A stretch of DNA of 64,000 nucleotides from Aspidiotus rigidus (Eukaryota > Arthropoda > Insecta > Hemiptera > Diaspididae), in NCBI GenBank assembly GCA_035079385.1, contig JAVHKY010000052.1:9424001-9488000 (forward strand), in the 5' to 3' direction. Numbering within the stretch: the stretch's first letter is position 1; every line of letters starts with the position of its first letter. The position numbers and the translations under genes were made by a program. The notes below the pieces were generated by a model. The model saw nothing but the letters and a program-made list of their open reading frames with translations. It was not told the DNA's origin and did not search any database. Shown here piece after piece: positions 23,318-35,265 of the stretch.

Positions 23318-24265
23318 TTGAATGTATCAACTGATAAGATTGATCATCCTACAAATAAACCTCTCATTTCTGATATTATAATTTCTTCACCTAGAACTCA
23401 TAGAAAAAGACAGAAACTTTCGCCGGAAAAGCGAAAATTGCTTGAATCGGAGGGGGACATCCTCCATGCTAGATTTGGACATATAAGTCCACCATATTTG
23501 AATCGTTTACAAAAAGCCGCTACCGGACTGAAAGACTTTATTTTTACAAAAACTATTGAAAAATGTGAGATTTGTGCAAAAGCTAAAATGACTAGAAAAC
23601 CTTTTACCGAAGATCGAGAAAATGCTAGACATCCTTGCGAGATTATTCATGCAGATTTAATTTCCTATTTCTCCCGTACTCATTCTTCTGTAGATAAATA
23701 CCTCCTCACTGTTTTAGATAATTATACCAGATATGTTCAAGTTTTTTTCACTTAAATCAAAATCTGACGTTTCAGGTAATCTTGATGAGGCACTTGTAAA
23801 TTTGAAGACTATGTTTCATCCACAATATCACTTTAGATACCTTAGATGCGATAATGGAACTGAATTTGTGAACTCGGACGTTGAAACCATTTTGAGAAAT
23901 TTTGAAATGCAATATGATCATTCTGAACCTTACGAACATGAACATAATGGATTGATAGAAAGATTAAATAGAACTATTGAAGAAAGAATCCGATCTCTTT
24001 TAGGTACTTCAGGATTCCCTTTTCATATTGGATACATGCTGCTGAATGTGCTGCCTATCTATATAATCGCACACCTCACTCGGCTCTTGATTTTATTACA
24101 CCCTTTGAGAAAGTTTATTCAAAAGTACCAAATATTGAAAACATTCGAATTTTTGGCTTACGTACTTATGTGTTTGATCATCTTATTCCTCAAGGAAATA
24201 AATCTCTGGATAGGGCAAACATTCACTTGTTGGCTTTACCAATACAGGTTATTTGACAATAGACC
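23318..24265 (+). pseudogene. copia integrase
   Basis: GAG-pre-integrase / HHCC zinc-binding part: LHARFGHISPPYLNRL and CEICAKAKMTRKPF. The catalytic core shows IHADLI, then after a frame change in a T-run near 23740, RCDNGTEFVN and HEHNGLIERLNRTIEERI, the D,D-35-E region. A second frame change near 24030 moves into AAYLYNRTPHSALDF and a third near 24245. All three catalytic acidic residues are still present but in different frames, so no functional protein could be made. Confidence 0.9.
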
Positions 24266-26200
24266 CTGAAACTAGAAAGACCCATCCTGTTTGCTCAGTC
24301 AAAATTGATGAATCGATACAATATAAACATGATTTCTCAAACTCAGAAAATAAAGATTTTATAACAGAAAGAGCCACTTCTAAATCTGAAACTGCTGACA
24401 TTACTCCCATCGATGATGTTAGGCCTACTTTTGAAACTAATTTTGATATAGAAGGTGATCATGAACCTCTTGCTGAATCCTCTAATTCCGATTATGAACT
24501 TTATGAGACTGAAATTGAAGAAGAAATAGATCTAGACACTGACTGGGACACAAATGATGAAAATCCTATCTCAATACAAAACTGCTCAGTTGCATCTATG
24601 TACGAAGCAGGATTCAAATTTGAACATGATATGTTGTACCTAAATAATACTCCAATTACGTATAAAGAAGCCACAACAGGGCCTGATAGACTGAAATGGA
24701 TGCCGGCAATTGAGAAAGAACTGAATTCTTTGGCCAAACATAATGTTTGGACTTTAGTCAAGCGTGAAAAAGATATGCCAATTGTACCTGTTAAATGGAT
24801 TTTTGATATTAAGAGTGACGGAACACGAAAAGCTCGTATGATTGCTGTTGGTTGTCGTATGATTGCTGTTGGTTGTCGAGATCCTGAGAAATATTCTCCC
24901 GCTGATAAAGCTTCACCAACTCCAAGTTCAGATACTGTTAGGTGGCTATTTGCTCACGCTTCTTATTTAAAGATAAATCTAAACCAGATTGACATAACTA
25001 CTGCTTTTCTACACGCTAAAATTGACCGTTTGAAATACATTCAAATACCTCCTGGTGTTTCTGGAAACCGAAAAACTGAAATCTGCAGACTAAATCGAGC
25101 GTTATATGGTTTAACTACCTCACCTAAATGTTGGTATCAAACTTTTGATACCAAAATTCAATCATATGGATTTGAAAGAAGTATAAGAGAATCTTGTTTA
25201 TACACTAAGAAAGAAAATTCTTCAGTAATTATTGTTTTGGTACATGTTGATGATATCTTGATAGCTTGCGAGAATGAAACTCTAATTACTAGAACTATAG
25301 AACAGATTCCTAAAGATTTTGAAGTCAAAAATCTTGGCTATCCTACACATTTTCTTGGTATTGATGTTTCGATAGATTCCAATAAAATCATTTCACTCTC
25401 ACAAGAACGATTTCTAGAGAAAGTCCTACAAGAATTTAAGATGGATGGATCACATCCTGTGAAAAATCCAATGTTGAGAAATAATGATTATTCTAAATTG
25501 ACTCGTAATCAGACACATTTTCCGTACAAAAATGTACTCGGAAATCTCATGTGGCTTGCCAATTACACTAGACTTGATATTGCTTACTCGGTAAATTTTC
25601 TTGCACGTTTTCAAGCTAATCCTGCAGAAGAACACTGGATTATGCTCAAAAGAATTCTGAGATATCTGAGTGGAACTAGAAATACAGGGCTAACCTTTAA
25701 TGAACGCTCAGAAATAATTCTTGACACATTCGTAGATTCTTCCTTTATGGACGATCCTAATACAAAGAAATCAACAACTGGTTATATTATCAGATATCAT
25801 GGCAATGTCATAGCCTGGAAATCTAAAATACAGAGTACTTTGGCAACATCAACTACTCATGCCGAATATATCGCTATTTGTGATGCTTCACCTTAATATA
25901 TTATTTATGGCCAATTTGATTGACGAAACATTGAATTTACCACAGATTTATCCTATTCCTCTCTATGAAGATCATTCTTCTTGCATTACTATTTGTGAGA
26001 AAGCAAAGCTACGTACTCGTCTGAACTATTTAGATAAACCATATCTTATTGTCAGAACTTATTTTGAACAAGGGAAGATGAAAGCAATGAAAATAGCGAG
26101 TAAAGAACAGCTAGCAGACTTACTGACAAAACCCTTAACTGGTGAACAATTCCAACACTTAGCGTCAAAACTTGTTGGACCAGTATTGAAACCTCAGTAG
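24253..26200 (+). pseudogene. copia reverse transcriptase and RNase H
   Basis: 547 codons open from 24253 to 25896, then the C-terminus in another frame to 26200. The acidic linker is followed by RT motifs WMPAIEKEL, KWIFDIKSDG, DITTAFLHA, NRALYGLTTSPKCW and the catalytic HVDDILIA (about 25241). RNase H is visible from FVDSSFMDDPN to STTHAEYIAI, and the last part has ADLLTKPL, the typical copia ending. A 21-bp tandem duplication at 24835-24876 repeats MIAVGCR in the RT fingers without breaking the frame. Confidence 0.92.
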
Positions 26201-26218
26201 AACTTTGATTATTGTAAG

Positions 26219-26441
26219 ACTAGACCAGAGGAGACTCTGTCTCGCTTGCGGTCCTAACTGAAAGAACAACTCAGGAATTAGATTATATTATTCTCGATTT
26301 AGACCGGAGGAGACTATGTCTTAGGTGGCGTCTAACTCGGAATACATGCAGCTAAAGATATTTACCTACTCAATAATGAATAATGATTACTCTTGATTTA
26401 GAGTTTAGACCGGAGGAGACTCTGTCTCGCGTGGTGTCTAA
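26219..26441 (+). other. three repeated stem-loops in copia 3' untranslated region
   Basis: Three imperfect copies at about 26219-26258, 26298-26335 and 26404-26441 share TTAGACCGGAGGAGACT...GTCTCGCGTGG..GTCTAA. Each can fold as an outer TTAGAC/GTCTAA stem enclosing a GAGAC/GTCTC stem (the middle copy has lost part of the inner stem). They lie between the RNase H stop and the polypurine tract. Confidence 0.6.
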
Positions 26442-26856
26442 TTGATCAGATTGCACAGGATTTTATTTTCTATTTTTATTCTTACTTTTACGAGTATATT
26501 TGTAGTCTATTACTATCACTATTGTAGTTATTGATACCTATTGTTATAATTATTATTATTAGTTTCTTTTTCTTCTTTTAATTTACTATCTACTTTATAA
26601 TTGAGCTCGCATACCGGAATAAAAAAAAAAAAAAAAGTGAAACAAAAACGGACTTTGCGTCTATCACTTTTAAATGAAAAGACTTATTGAATTGCTGCAC
26701 TAGATTGGATTACATAGATTTTGAGGACAAAATATAATGAGCTTCGCGCTTATCTGTCCAGAAATATTATATTCTATAGATGTAAAATACTTCAGCTTGA
26801 AATTGATCTACTGATAAACATGATAACTTGATAAGAAACTTCAGCATGGGAGGGGG

Positions 26857-27062
26857 TGTTGAGGTATGTACTACATACAGTATCTCCACTCTCTACACGC
26901 CCGTGCTCCGCCAAACCTAGATAGACCTAGAAACATATGACCAGCAAGAACTCTTAGACCATTATATAGACTTAATGAGACTTCTCGACTATTCTCTTTA
27001 TTCGATTTATTACTAGTTGAAAAGGAATGGCGGATACGTCTCTTAGTCTTATTACTGTCACA
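26857..27062 (+). repeat. copia 3' LTR
   Basis: 206 bp, TGTTGAGG...GTCACA, directly after the GGGAGGGGG polypurine tract (26848-26856) and followed by the AAACT duplication. Confidence 0.95.
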
Positions 27063-27188
27063 AAACTTAAGCCAATAACGGCTTTAGCTGCGCATCCCTG
27101 ATACTATCGCAGAATATCGCGCACTATCGATCAAAATCGCTCGATGTTAGCAGTTGATGACGTCATGTGAACAAAGAGAATTGCAATT

Positions 27189-27434
27189 GAATGGTCGGGT
27201 AGAAAAAGGGCCTTAGCTCGATTTAGGGCCCTTTTTCGATCATTAGTGATTTAAGTTCAGCACTCTCTCCTCTTCATCTGGTAAAAATTTTAATTCATTC
27301 TGATGACTATAGAGTACGTAAAACTATATTGAAGTGGGTCTTTCCTGATGTCATTTCTATGAATCTGAATTTTCAAATGCGTTTTTCTCAAAAACTACTT
27401 TTCGTGTTAAGGCCCTTTTTCTACCCGACCATTC
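27189..27434. mobile_element. 246-bp MITE with GAATGGTCGGG ends
   Basis: Inverted ends GAATGGTCGGGTAGAAAAAG and complement, about 27 bp, extended by a GGGCCTTA segment; a second inner AGGGCC dyad occurs at 27223-27236. No coding sequence, target duplication unclear. Confidence 0.7.
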
Positions 27435-27516
27435 ATATTTATGTGAGGAAATCAATTCTACTTCATACAAAACAAAACTGCAAGGCATGAACCTCTTACA
27501 ACCTCTAACGAGGTTG

Positions 27517-27717
27517 TGTCAGAATATCTCTACTATCACTTATATCTTTCATAATTAACAACACCTAACTAATAGAATATTAATACTTTATTATATTACA
27601 TGAGTACATCTATTCTAAGATATATAGACGCACTATCCAGCTGAATACACAGAATAGTTACAAGTCACAGATACAGTCGTGGCGTTAATATCAACAGTGG
27701 CGCACTCTTCTCTGACA
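27517..27717 (-). repeat. 3' LTR of minus-strand copia-type element
   Basis: TGTCAGAGAAGAG...ATTCTGACA on the minus strand; its inverted TGTCAG/CTGACA tips make orientation depend on the adjacent polypurine tract at 27718-27727. Confidence 0.9.
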
Positions 27718-28674
27718 TTCCTCCCGTGTGCCCTGATTGATCATTGACGTCATCCACAATCAGATTCTTAGAAGAGTCTTATCCTGTCTTATCTCAGGTT
27801 CTGTGATTTGCTGATAATAACGTAGAACAACCGTGAACCTCTATAATAATTACTAGCAAGACGGCGCGCCTTTGGCGCGCCTCTTACGTTGTCACGTATT
27901 AATTTAATATTTTAGACATTTCATTTCTCCTTATTTTTTGGAATTAAAAAATGTATTTTTTTTTTTTTTGATACTTGTGTCATCTGAATTTTCAAATATT
28001 TCTTCATATTGCCTATCACTCATAACAAAACAGAAGAAGTAAGGAATTGTCAATGAATAATTGACATAAGACAAAACAAATTTTTTATGGAGAACATGTG
28101 AATACAGGAATAATTTTTAATAACCTCGGTAAATAATGTAGAAATTCCTATTCTGGAAAATAATGGAAAAAAAAAATAATAAAAAATAACAGAAATTCTG
28201 TAGATAACTTTTCTCTGGACCTGTATTCAAAATTTTTGCGCAAACTCTCCATCTTTTTCAGTCTTCTACATCTATCTCCCCTAATTATCCGTACCGTAAT
28301 AATTGATTCTACGTGTCGTCTTCCTGCAATCTGCAAATGAATAGAAGAAAAAGGTTTCGATTCTAAGATTAGTTGATTCATTTTCTCATTTCGCTTTCAC
28401 TTTTTCTTCTCAAGGTCCTTAATATATTCTTTCGGGTCCACTCACCTCCAGCTAACAGTTATTTTTGACGTCGAGTCCGTATTTTTGTAATTCACTATTC
28501 TGTAAGTATTCTTCTGTCAGATCGTGATGACGTCAAGTCCTTCTCCAGTTTATAATCCAAGTCAACTACCTACCAATTTAAATTAAGTTTTAATTGGCAA
28601 CCTTTTCTATAGGGGGGTTCTTGAAAATTGTGATGTCTTGTCATTTGCCAAGAACAATCGTTAAGGGTATGCTC

Positions 28675-28968
28675 TACCTTCAATGAAATGGTAACTTGGA
28701 ATACCTCTCAGGAGACTAATATAGCACAGAATGCGATGAAACTTTGGAAATTTATTGTTTGAGGTTACAGAAATACCGCTAATTGGTTCTGAGCGCGTAA
28801 TATCCATAATTATTTTTTACAATTTCCAATATACACTACTTGTAAACTAATTAGCGGTATTTCTGTAACCTTGAACAATAAAACTCCGAAGTTTCATCGC
28901 ATTCTGTGCAATATTAGACTCCTGAGAGGTATTCCAAGTTACCATTTCATCGAAGGTAGAGCATACCC
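28675..28968. mobile_element. 294-bp MITE, GGGTATGCTCTACC family
   Basis: Inverted ends GGGTATGCTCTACCTT, then long inner arms (GGTAACTTGGAATACCTCTC and complement) and a dyad around CCGCTAATT. TTAA precedes it but AGTT follows, so the right duplication has been lost. Present at the same place in Helitron B (37672-37965), so it was already in the Helitron before it multiplied. Confidence 0.8.
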
Positions 28969-29826
28969 AGTTTTTTCAATTCCTCCTCCTGTCATATAAA
29001 TGTTGAAAATTAAAATTCCATATTCCTCTCTCATCATATATAGCTTGAAAATTAAAATTATCCCAAGATACCCTCTTGTCATAATTGTATAGCTCGACAA
29101 AATTTTTTCAACTCATCTGGTGGTTCAATGTTTTCCAAGATCCTCTCCTGTCATACATAGCTCAATTCCCATAGTGTTTCAAATGTTTTTAAATCTGACT
29201 CATTTGATAGAAAACATTTTTCCTAACCCCCGTCTATCATATACAGCTTAAAATTCCTAATTTTTCCAATTTTTCCGATTCCCTCCAGCTTTAGTTAGCT
29301 CAATTTTAGAAAGTTTATCAAATCCAACCCGTTTTTTTGGGACTTTAATTTTGAATTCAATTCTCAATATTGAAATCAATCCATCCCATAGAAGAGGATC
29401 GGTGAATTCCTTGTTTAACTTTGTTTAACGCCATTGTTTTTCATTATAACTTTCAATTCAACTTTTTTGGTTGAATAATATAATCCTGATTAAAATCTTC
29501 ATTATAATATTCATTTAGTCAACATCCCTGCGGTATCGCTCCCTCTATTTTTCCCGAATACACGTCTCTCACATTAGGTTTCAGCTTATAATTTCCAACC
29601 CCATCTCAAGAATAAAACACACCCACATATTCTTCATACTCCATCATTTACTTAATCATCAGAAACTTTTATTCGGATTTTGGTTGACATCAGTTATCCT
29701 CAATACAATGAAACTGCTTGCACGCTTAAAAACTTCACTCTCTCACCTAAAATTATTACTGACTATATTTCAGAAGAATTACACACTTGTAACTTAGAAA
29801 TTTATGTCAATAGTCAATTTATAGGA

Positions 29827-30005
29827 TAAACGAAAAAACGAATACTCCAAGGGGAGAGTAATCATTTCAGGTTTGAAGATGGTTGTTTAACCGAAAGCGC
29901 TCCCTTCGTTTTTATTTTCTGCGGTTTGCATTTGTTTACTCTCCCCTTGGAGTATTCGTTTTTTCGTTTATGATGGATAGCCGTAACCTTAAGGAACGGA
30001 TTCGT
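29827..30005. mobile_element. foldback insertion with 13-bp target repeat
   Basis: TAAACGAAAAAACGAATACT at 29827 and its complement ending at 29970 enclose a short AT/GC interior; 35 bp of unmatched sequence follow. The block is flanked by TCAATTTATAGGA on both sides (29814-29826, 30006-30018), while unit 2 and Helitron B have it once. Confidence 0.7.
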
Positions 30006-30805
30006 TCAATTTATAGGAGTTAAAAATTTAAAAACAAAAAGGGCAAAAATTTGAAAATCAACAAACCAATATAAAATTAAACTAAAAAATATAAAGTTTA
30101 TAAAATAAAATTAAACAAAAGTCAAAAATAGTCGAAAAATTCCCAAGGTTAGGTAGTGGAGCAGCAATGGCTTCATACAACTTATTCTCACTTGCACAAT
30201 GCAAATAATGATAAATATTCATTGTAATATCGACACTATTAGGCCTATATATGCCGGCTGGATTATAAAATAGATTGAACGATTCCCAAAATAATAAATC
30301 GAATTCCTTTAGAATGGATAAAGAGTAATTTGCTGAAATTGTTGACAAAGAGCATAGATTAGTAGTACCTATGAACATCTATCATAGGTCAGGAATAATT
30401 TAATCGAGTTATCGCTCCCTCTATTTTTCCCGAATACACGTCTCTCACATTAGGTTTCAGCTTATAATTTCCAACCCCATCTCAAGAATAAAACACACCC
30501 ACATATTCTTCATACTCCATCATTTACTTAATCATCAGAAACTTTTATTCGGATTTTGGTTGACATCAGTTATCCTCAATACAATGAAACTGCTTGCACG
30601 CTTAAAAACTTCACTCTCTCACCTAAAATTATTACTGACTATATTTCAGAAGAATAACACACTTGTAACTTAGAAATTTATGTCAATAGTCAATTTATAG
30701 GAGTTAAAAATTTAAAAACAAAATGGGCAAAAATTTGAAAATCAACAAACCAATATAAAATTAAACTAAAAAATATAAAGTTTATAAAATAAAATTAAAC
30801 AAAAG

Positions 30806-31052
30806 CATTGACTATATATTACTTCGTAACCCAGACGTACAGTCCTATTGTTATGAACGGTGTCGTTTTGCTGGAAACGAAAACGTGAGTGCGCTGCGTG
30901 TTAACCGGTAGAGTAAAAGAGAAAAAGCATCGCTGAACATCGGTCCCTCTCTGTTACACCCACGTCTTAACATCTGGCGCGATCTGTTATTCGTTTCCAA
31001 CGTAATCCAAGAAATCGACACCGTTTATAACAATAGGACTGTACGTTCAATG
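30806..31052. mobile_element. CATTGACTATA-family MITE with 7-bp duplication ACAAAAG
   Basis: Nearly identical to the 15661 copy but about 15 bp shorter at its right end. Flanked by ACAAAAG at 30799-30805 and 31053-31059; unit 1 and Helitron B carry the empty site with a single ACAAAAG. Confidence 0.88.
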
Positions 31053-31763
31053 ACAAAAGTCAAAAATAGTCGAAAAATTCCCAAGGTTAGGTAGTGGAGC
31101 AGCAATGGCTTCATACAACTTATTCTCACTTGCACAATGCAAATAATGATAAATATTCATTGTAATATCGACACTATTAGGCCTATATATGCCGGCTGGA
31201 TTATAAAATAGATTGAACGATTCCCAAAATAATAAATCGAATTCCTTTAGAATGGATAAAGAGTAATTTGCTGAAATTGTTGACAAAGAGCATAGATTAG
31301 TAGTACCTATGAACATCTATCATAGGTCAGGAATAATTTAATCGAGTAAAAGAAGTATAAACACGAACAGCAATAATCTTGAATCCAAAATGAAAAAACG
31401 AAGTGAAGACCTTCTACAGATTAGTTTACAAATCACAACAGAAATGAATTCGAAAGCTATGATAAATTCGAAATTCGAATAATGTTCATCGACATTAATT
31501 TGTTACCTACTACTACAACTACAATTTTAACAATAAAAATTCGTCTTCAATCTTTGACACGTAGGACGATAAATAGTCAAAGTCTTCAATGTACGTATGT
31601 ACACGTCAACCATTTGTTTTCAAAATGTTCCGGCACTGATGAGAAAAATATGAGAAACACGGTCGCTAGTCGCTACACACCATCAGGCGGATCGAAAAAG
31701 CCAAAAAACAATTCGTCGGCCGTTTAGTGATAAGTAGTGATAGCTTCGCTTTAGTAATATAGA

Positions 31764-34497
31764 TTTTTAATTTCAAGATTCTATTGATTCTATCTTTTTG
31801 GGATTTTACAAAGAGAAATTTGAGTACTCTTAACCAGCTTTGTTGGCTCGTCAGATAAGTATTTATTTTATGAGAGAGTTGACTCTTGATTGGAAGTTCA
31901 AGTATACTCTGTGAGTTGTTCCCAATTGTTTCAGGGTAGGAGTAGGAGAGAATTGAATTATATTGCAGATCACGTCCATAAGAAACTCAAGCTCTGGTTT
32001 CAATGTAGAAGAACAAGATCTGTTTAGTTACAAACATGTAAAATACAGTTGAATGCAAAACTGGTAAGTTTCTCTTGAAAATTACTCAAAACATCCTTCA
32101 TTAACTTGGAGAGAGATCTCATTTGGTTATTGTGAAGTGCCAATATGAACTCAACAGTTTTGATAAATTTATCACCCTCTGTTTCAATGATAAAGCTTCT
32201 TTTTCTGGATGTTTTAGGTTTCAATCGCGTTAGTCCAAGAGACTGACTTCCATGACACCACTGGAACGGTTTCATTAATCTCAAGTAACATTACGCAAGT
32301 TACTTGAAGGATTTGTTTTCGTTTTGCTTCGCCGGTTATATATAATTTTATTGTGGTACAATTGTCTGTCCTTACACAACGGAGAACTCGCTGTACAGCT
32401 TTCCAATTACTGTACCTATGTGATGGTGCACTTTCTCCTCCCTAAACTATTAACTGCGGAGAAAATATCTGAACGAGTTGAATTGTTTAAATATAAGAGT
32501 ACACCTATCACGTTTTTATGTGGATAAATTGCAATTAATGTTTAAAAGATTTAGATTAACTCAAGTTTTCCTGCGTAAAATGTTTATGCTGTGCTCGTTT
32601 GAGAGCATTAGGCTGGGTCCACAGCCTTAAGATTTTAATTAATTTCAAATTTGGCTGTCGCGAAACCGAATTTTGAAAGAACATCTTTGGTCTTAGAAAT
32701 TTGAGATTTTGCTTTAACTTGTTTTGTTTTACTTATTTCTTTGATTTTGAAAGATTCTCTTCCCTCTATAGCTGCTGTTCCGCGGAACTAAATTACTACA
32801 AATTGAGTTATTAGAATTAGAAGAAGTTCCTCCCAAATTAGTAGAAACTCTCATTTTGTTTGTTTTAACCTCTGCTATAATTACTATCATCGGTATTGAC
32901 TTGCCATTGCCATTAAGTTTTACGACTTTTGTTGTTACTGCGCTTTCAAACATCAATTTATTCAACTGATTGGTAGTCACGTGAGATTCTTTCTCGAGGT
33001 AGGCTAGTTATGCAAGTATTTATGTAACGTTGTGTCTACTTGAGTTTTATTGTAAATAGATTATGCCTCAACGTATTGCAAGAGATCGTCATTTGTAGTA
33101 TTTGCGTAGCTCAATGTTCACTTTGAGTAAGTTCAAGACTTTTCAAGAGAGGAGTTATTTTTAGAAACCATCATTTAGGTGGGATTTTCGACCCATAAAT
33201 TGCTTTCTTCAATTTTAACATAATATAGGTATGAGCTTATGGATAATTTTCTGATTTACTTAAGTAATATAATAATCCAAGTGGCATTTTCATATGAAAA
33301 TTGGAGTTAAACGTTCCATGAAGAAAAGCTATTGTGACATCCAACTGATGTAATTCTAAATCTCTTTGGTTAGAAAATTGAATTATCAATCGTATGTCTA
33401 AGATGCATGAAACGATATTTTTAATGTTTAATTTTTAAATAAGGATTTAAATTTGTCTTTCACTGCTTGACGCCATAGGTTCTTTTCTGCACAATTATTT
33501 GCTTGTTTAAACGTTTTATATTCGTGTAGGTAAAATTAATCGTCAGTAATTAGAACGAAGTCTGAGTCATCGTGGATTTCTTGACTTGAGACAATGTTAT
33601 AATTATTGTCGTTTTATTTTGCAGAAAGCAATGCCTGGTCAGGGGTGAATTGTATTTGGGTATGAATACACGTTATTCCAGTTCCAAATCGTCTTCCTGT
33701 TGATGAATCAATTCGTGATATGTATAAATATGTTCATTGTCAAGTGGTAGATTCATTACTTTGTCGGTGTCCCATTGCATGTTGTCGGGTGAAATACAAC
33801 AATCACAGATTTGATTTTAGTTTTTGGGAGATTCTCCTCCCGTTTCAGTTATTTTCTAGCTGAAACTAGGTATGAAAATTTTGAAGCTGAGGAATCTTAA
33901 AAATTCGTATCTCCTCCCGACCTGCGTATTCGGTTCAGTTTTGGTGTTCATTGAAGCATGAGTGATCTGGGTACTCTACATACCAGCTCAAAGACCACAA
34001 ACGACTTTACTGCAACACATACCTCTTGCTTTTATGAGATTATTTTAGAGGTTATACAGTTCATAAATTAAATTAGTTTTCCTAATCATCAGGATTATAA
34101 TTGAAACAGTTTGGCTCAAAACATGGTTGGCACTTTCATGATAAAATCTTTCGATTTGTCGACGGTTGCATGTTTTGTATTTTCTATTTCGAAGTCTTTG
34201 CACATTAATTTTTATATCCGGTACTCTTGATTCCAATTAACAGACCAAATTCACCTTAACGATCGAATTCTTGTGATTTTTGTAGATTTTGTACGGAATT
34301 TTGTAAGTCTATTTAGTCTTTCTTGTGTCTTTAGTTCATTGTTGTTTGAGAGATTTTCAGTTCTAGAATTTTCACTTTCGTTTTCAGTCAAGACTCCTCC
34401 CGGATTTTACGTCAGTTGTTGTGAATTGGAAGTTTCTCCTCCCGAATTCAGTGCCTGCTGCGAAACAACATTAATATTATTGTTTGATAGATTTACA
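31764..34497 (-). other. non-coding interior of the copia-type element
   Basis: Expected position of pol, but no integrase, RT or RNase H motif is readable in any frame. Short words TCTCCTCCCG recur (about 33832, 33909, 34435 and close variants). An 86-codon minus-strand ORF at 32024-32284 has no domain I recognise. Confidence 0.5.
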
Positions 34498-35265
34498 TTA
34501 TAGTATTTTAGTATATGTATTTTTAACAATTTTCGAGGTTGACTTATTTATTGGAAGCATCCTGGCGATCCAGAATTTTCCATTTTGTTTAGCGATATGA
34601 AGTGTCTGACCAGAACTTCGTTCTAAGAGATGTTTTTCATCTCCTAAGGTGACAAAAATTATTTTATCACATAATTTCCTTTCGGAAAGTAGGTTTACAG
34701 GGTACGATTTCGCGTACCGTACTTCTGTTAGTTTGATGTAATCCTTAGTGTAAGGATTAATCATCTGAGCATCACCAATAAATTTTACCTCAAGTGCACT
34801 GTTGTTAGCACACCCCATATAAATTGGGTTGTCCAATTTACGAATATTAGTAAGATTCTTAATATCATTTGTTACGTGGTGGGTGGCACCACCATCGATA
34901 AACCATTCAATTTCATTTTTAATAGTAGGCCTATGATAAGACTTATTTATAGATTCATACGTAATGAGATCGTTATGGCCTTTCTCAATGGCCATAGCCA
35001 TAGATTTAAGTTCACCGAGTTTTGATTTCAAAAGATCTCGAAACTGAGCCATCTCTTGCTGAATATCAGTATCATTTAACGTTGGTGATATCTCGCGGTA
35101 AGACGACGTATTCCTATCCGCGGCGTTTTTCCGGTCACGAACTTCACGGCGAGTAGACTCATCAGACGAACTAATTGATTCGGAGGAGCTGCTTGTTGAG
35201 CGACGAGAAACTTTCTTCTTTTTGCTGAGCTTCGACTTTTTCTTTTGCGATTTGGATCTTCCCAT
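34498..35265 (-). CDS. 255-aa SR-rich protein with copia protease-like domain
   Basis: Uninterrupted frame starting at ATG (35265). Residues 1-60 are very basic and Ser/Arg-rich (KKKSKLSKKKK, then an acidic-flanked serine run). From about residue 120 it matches the copia protease region: WFIDGGATHHVTND at 123-136, where the usual DSG active site reads DGG, then NPIYMGCANNSALEV and VNLLSERKLCD, ending at the start of a GAG-pre-integrase segment (KFWIARM). The UBN2 gag core and the CCHC knuckle seen in the other copia are missing. Either a deleted gag-pro fused in frame, or the normal product of a non-autonomous family. The substituted active site argues against proteolysis. Confidence 0.7.
   Translation of the reverse strand: MGRSKSQKKKSKLSKKKKVSRRSTSSSSESISSSDESTRREVRDRKNAADRNTSSYREISPTLNDTDIQQEMAQFRDLLKSKLGELKSMAMAIEKGHNDLITYESINKSYHRPTIKNEIEWFIDGGATHHVTNDIKNLTNIRKLDNPIYMGCANNSALEVKFIGDAQMINPYTKDYIKLTEVRYAKSYPVNLLSERKLCDKIIFVTLGDEKHLLERSSGQTLHIAKQNGKFWIARMLPINKSTSKIVKNTYTKIL

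Larger units (their letters stand above)
21043..27062 (+). mobile_element. copia-type LTR retrotransposon, full length, frameshifted
   Basis: LTRs at 21043-21239 and 26857-27062, flanked by the 5-bp duplication AAACT (21038-21042, 27063-27067). The gene order gag-protease-integrase-RT-RNase H is the copia (Pseudoviridae-type) order. A G-rich GGGAGGGGG tract precedes the 3' LTR. The sequence after the 5' LTR, GGGTTATATGC, begins like the copia primer site that pairs with the anticodon arm of initiator tRNA (GGGTTAT), but the match is short. At least three stops and several frameshifts make it inactive. Confidence 0.95.
20772..27100. mobile_element. short hAT MITE (~304 bp) split by a copia element
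   Basis: Ends CAGAGATGCGCAGC and (complement) CAGGGATGCGCAGC, flanked by an exact 8-bp duplication ATACTATC at 20764-20771 and 27101-27108. The copia element at 21043-27062 lies inside it; subtracting that insertion and its duplicated AAACT leaves about 304 bp, non-coding, rich in TTAGCT / AGCTTAA words. Confidence 0.9.
29534..31346. repeat. tandem duplication of a ~684-bp segment inside Helitron A
   Basis: Unit 1 (29534-30409) and unit 2 (30410-31346) are near-identical once their separate MITE insertions are removed; Helitron B has one unit (38540-39225 or so). Each unit carries an 89-codon minus-strand ORF (MFIGTTNLCSLSTISANYS...), which could be a captured host fragment but shows no domain I know. 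Confidence 0.85.
27853..31763 (-). mobile_element. non-autonomous Helitron A (3.9 kb)
   Basis: On the minus strand it begins TCTATATTACTAAAGCGA and ends with a GC hairpin (GGCGCGCC, 3-nt loop, GGCGCGCC at 27863-27881) followed by GTCTTGCTAG, lying between host A (27852) and T (31764): the Helitron signature (TC...CTAG, hairpin near the 3' end, AT target, no target duplication). Sister copy B (36848-45815) confirms both borders, because similarity stops exactly there. No Rep/helicase. It holds a MITE (28675-28968), a 684-bp tandem duplication and two copy-specific MITEs. Confidence 0.88.

Noticed and set aside
30082..31316. 89-98 aa minus-strand ORF repeated in Helitron A
   Set aside because: Considered as a captured host exon; the copies are too similar to show selection and no family is recognisable, so not called as a gene.
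34498..35265. Host SR splicing factor gene
   Set aside because: The SR-rich tail is followed by a copia protease-type domain and the ORF lies within paired LTRs with a target duplication.
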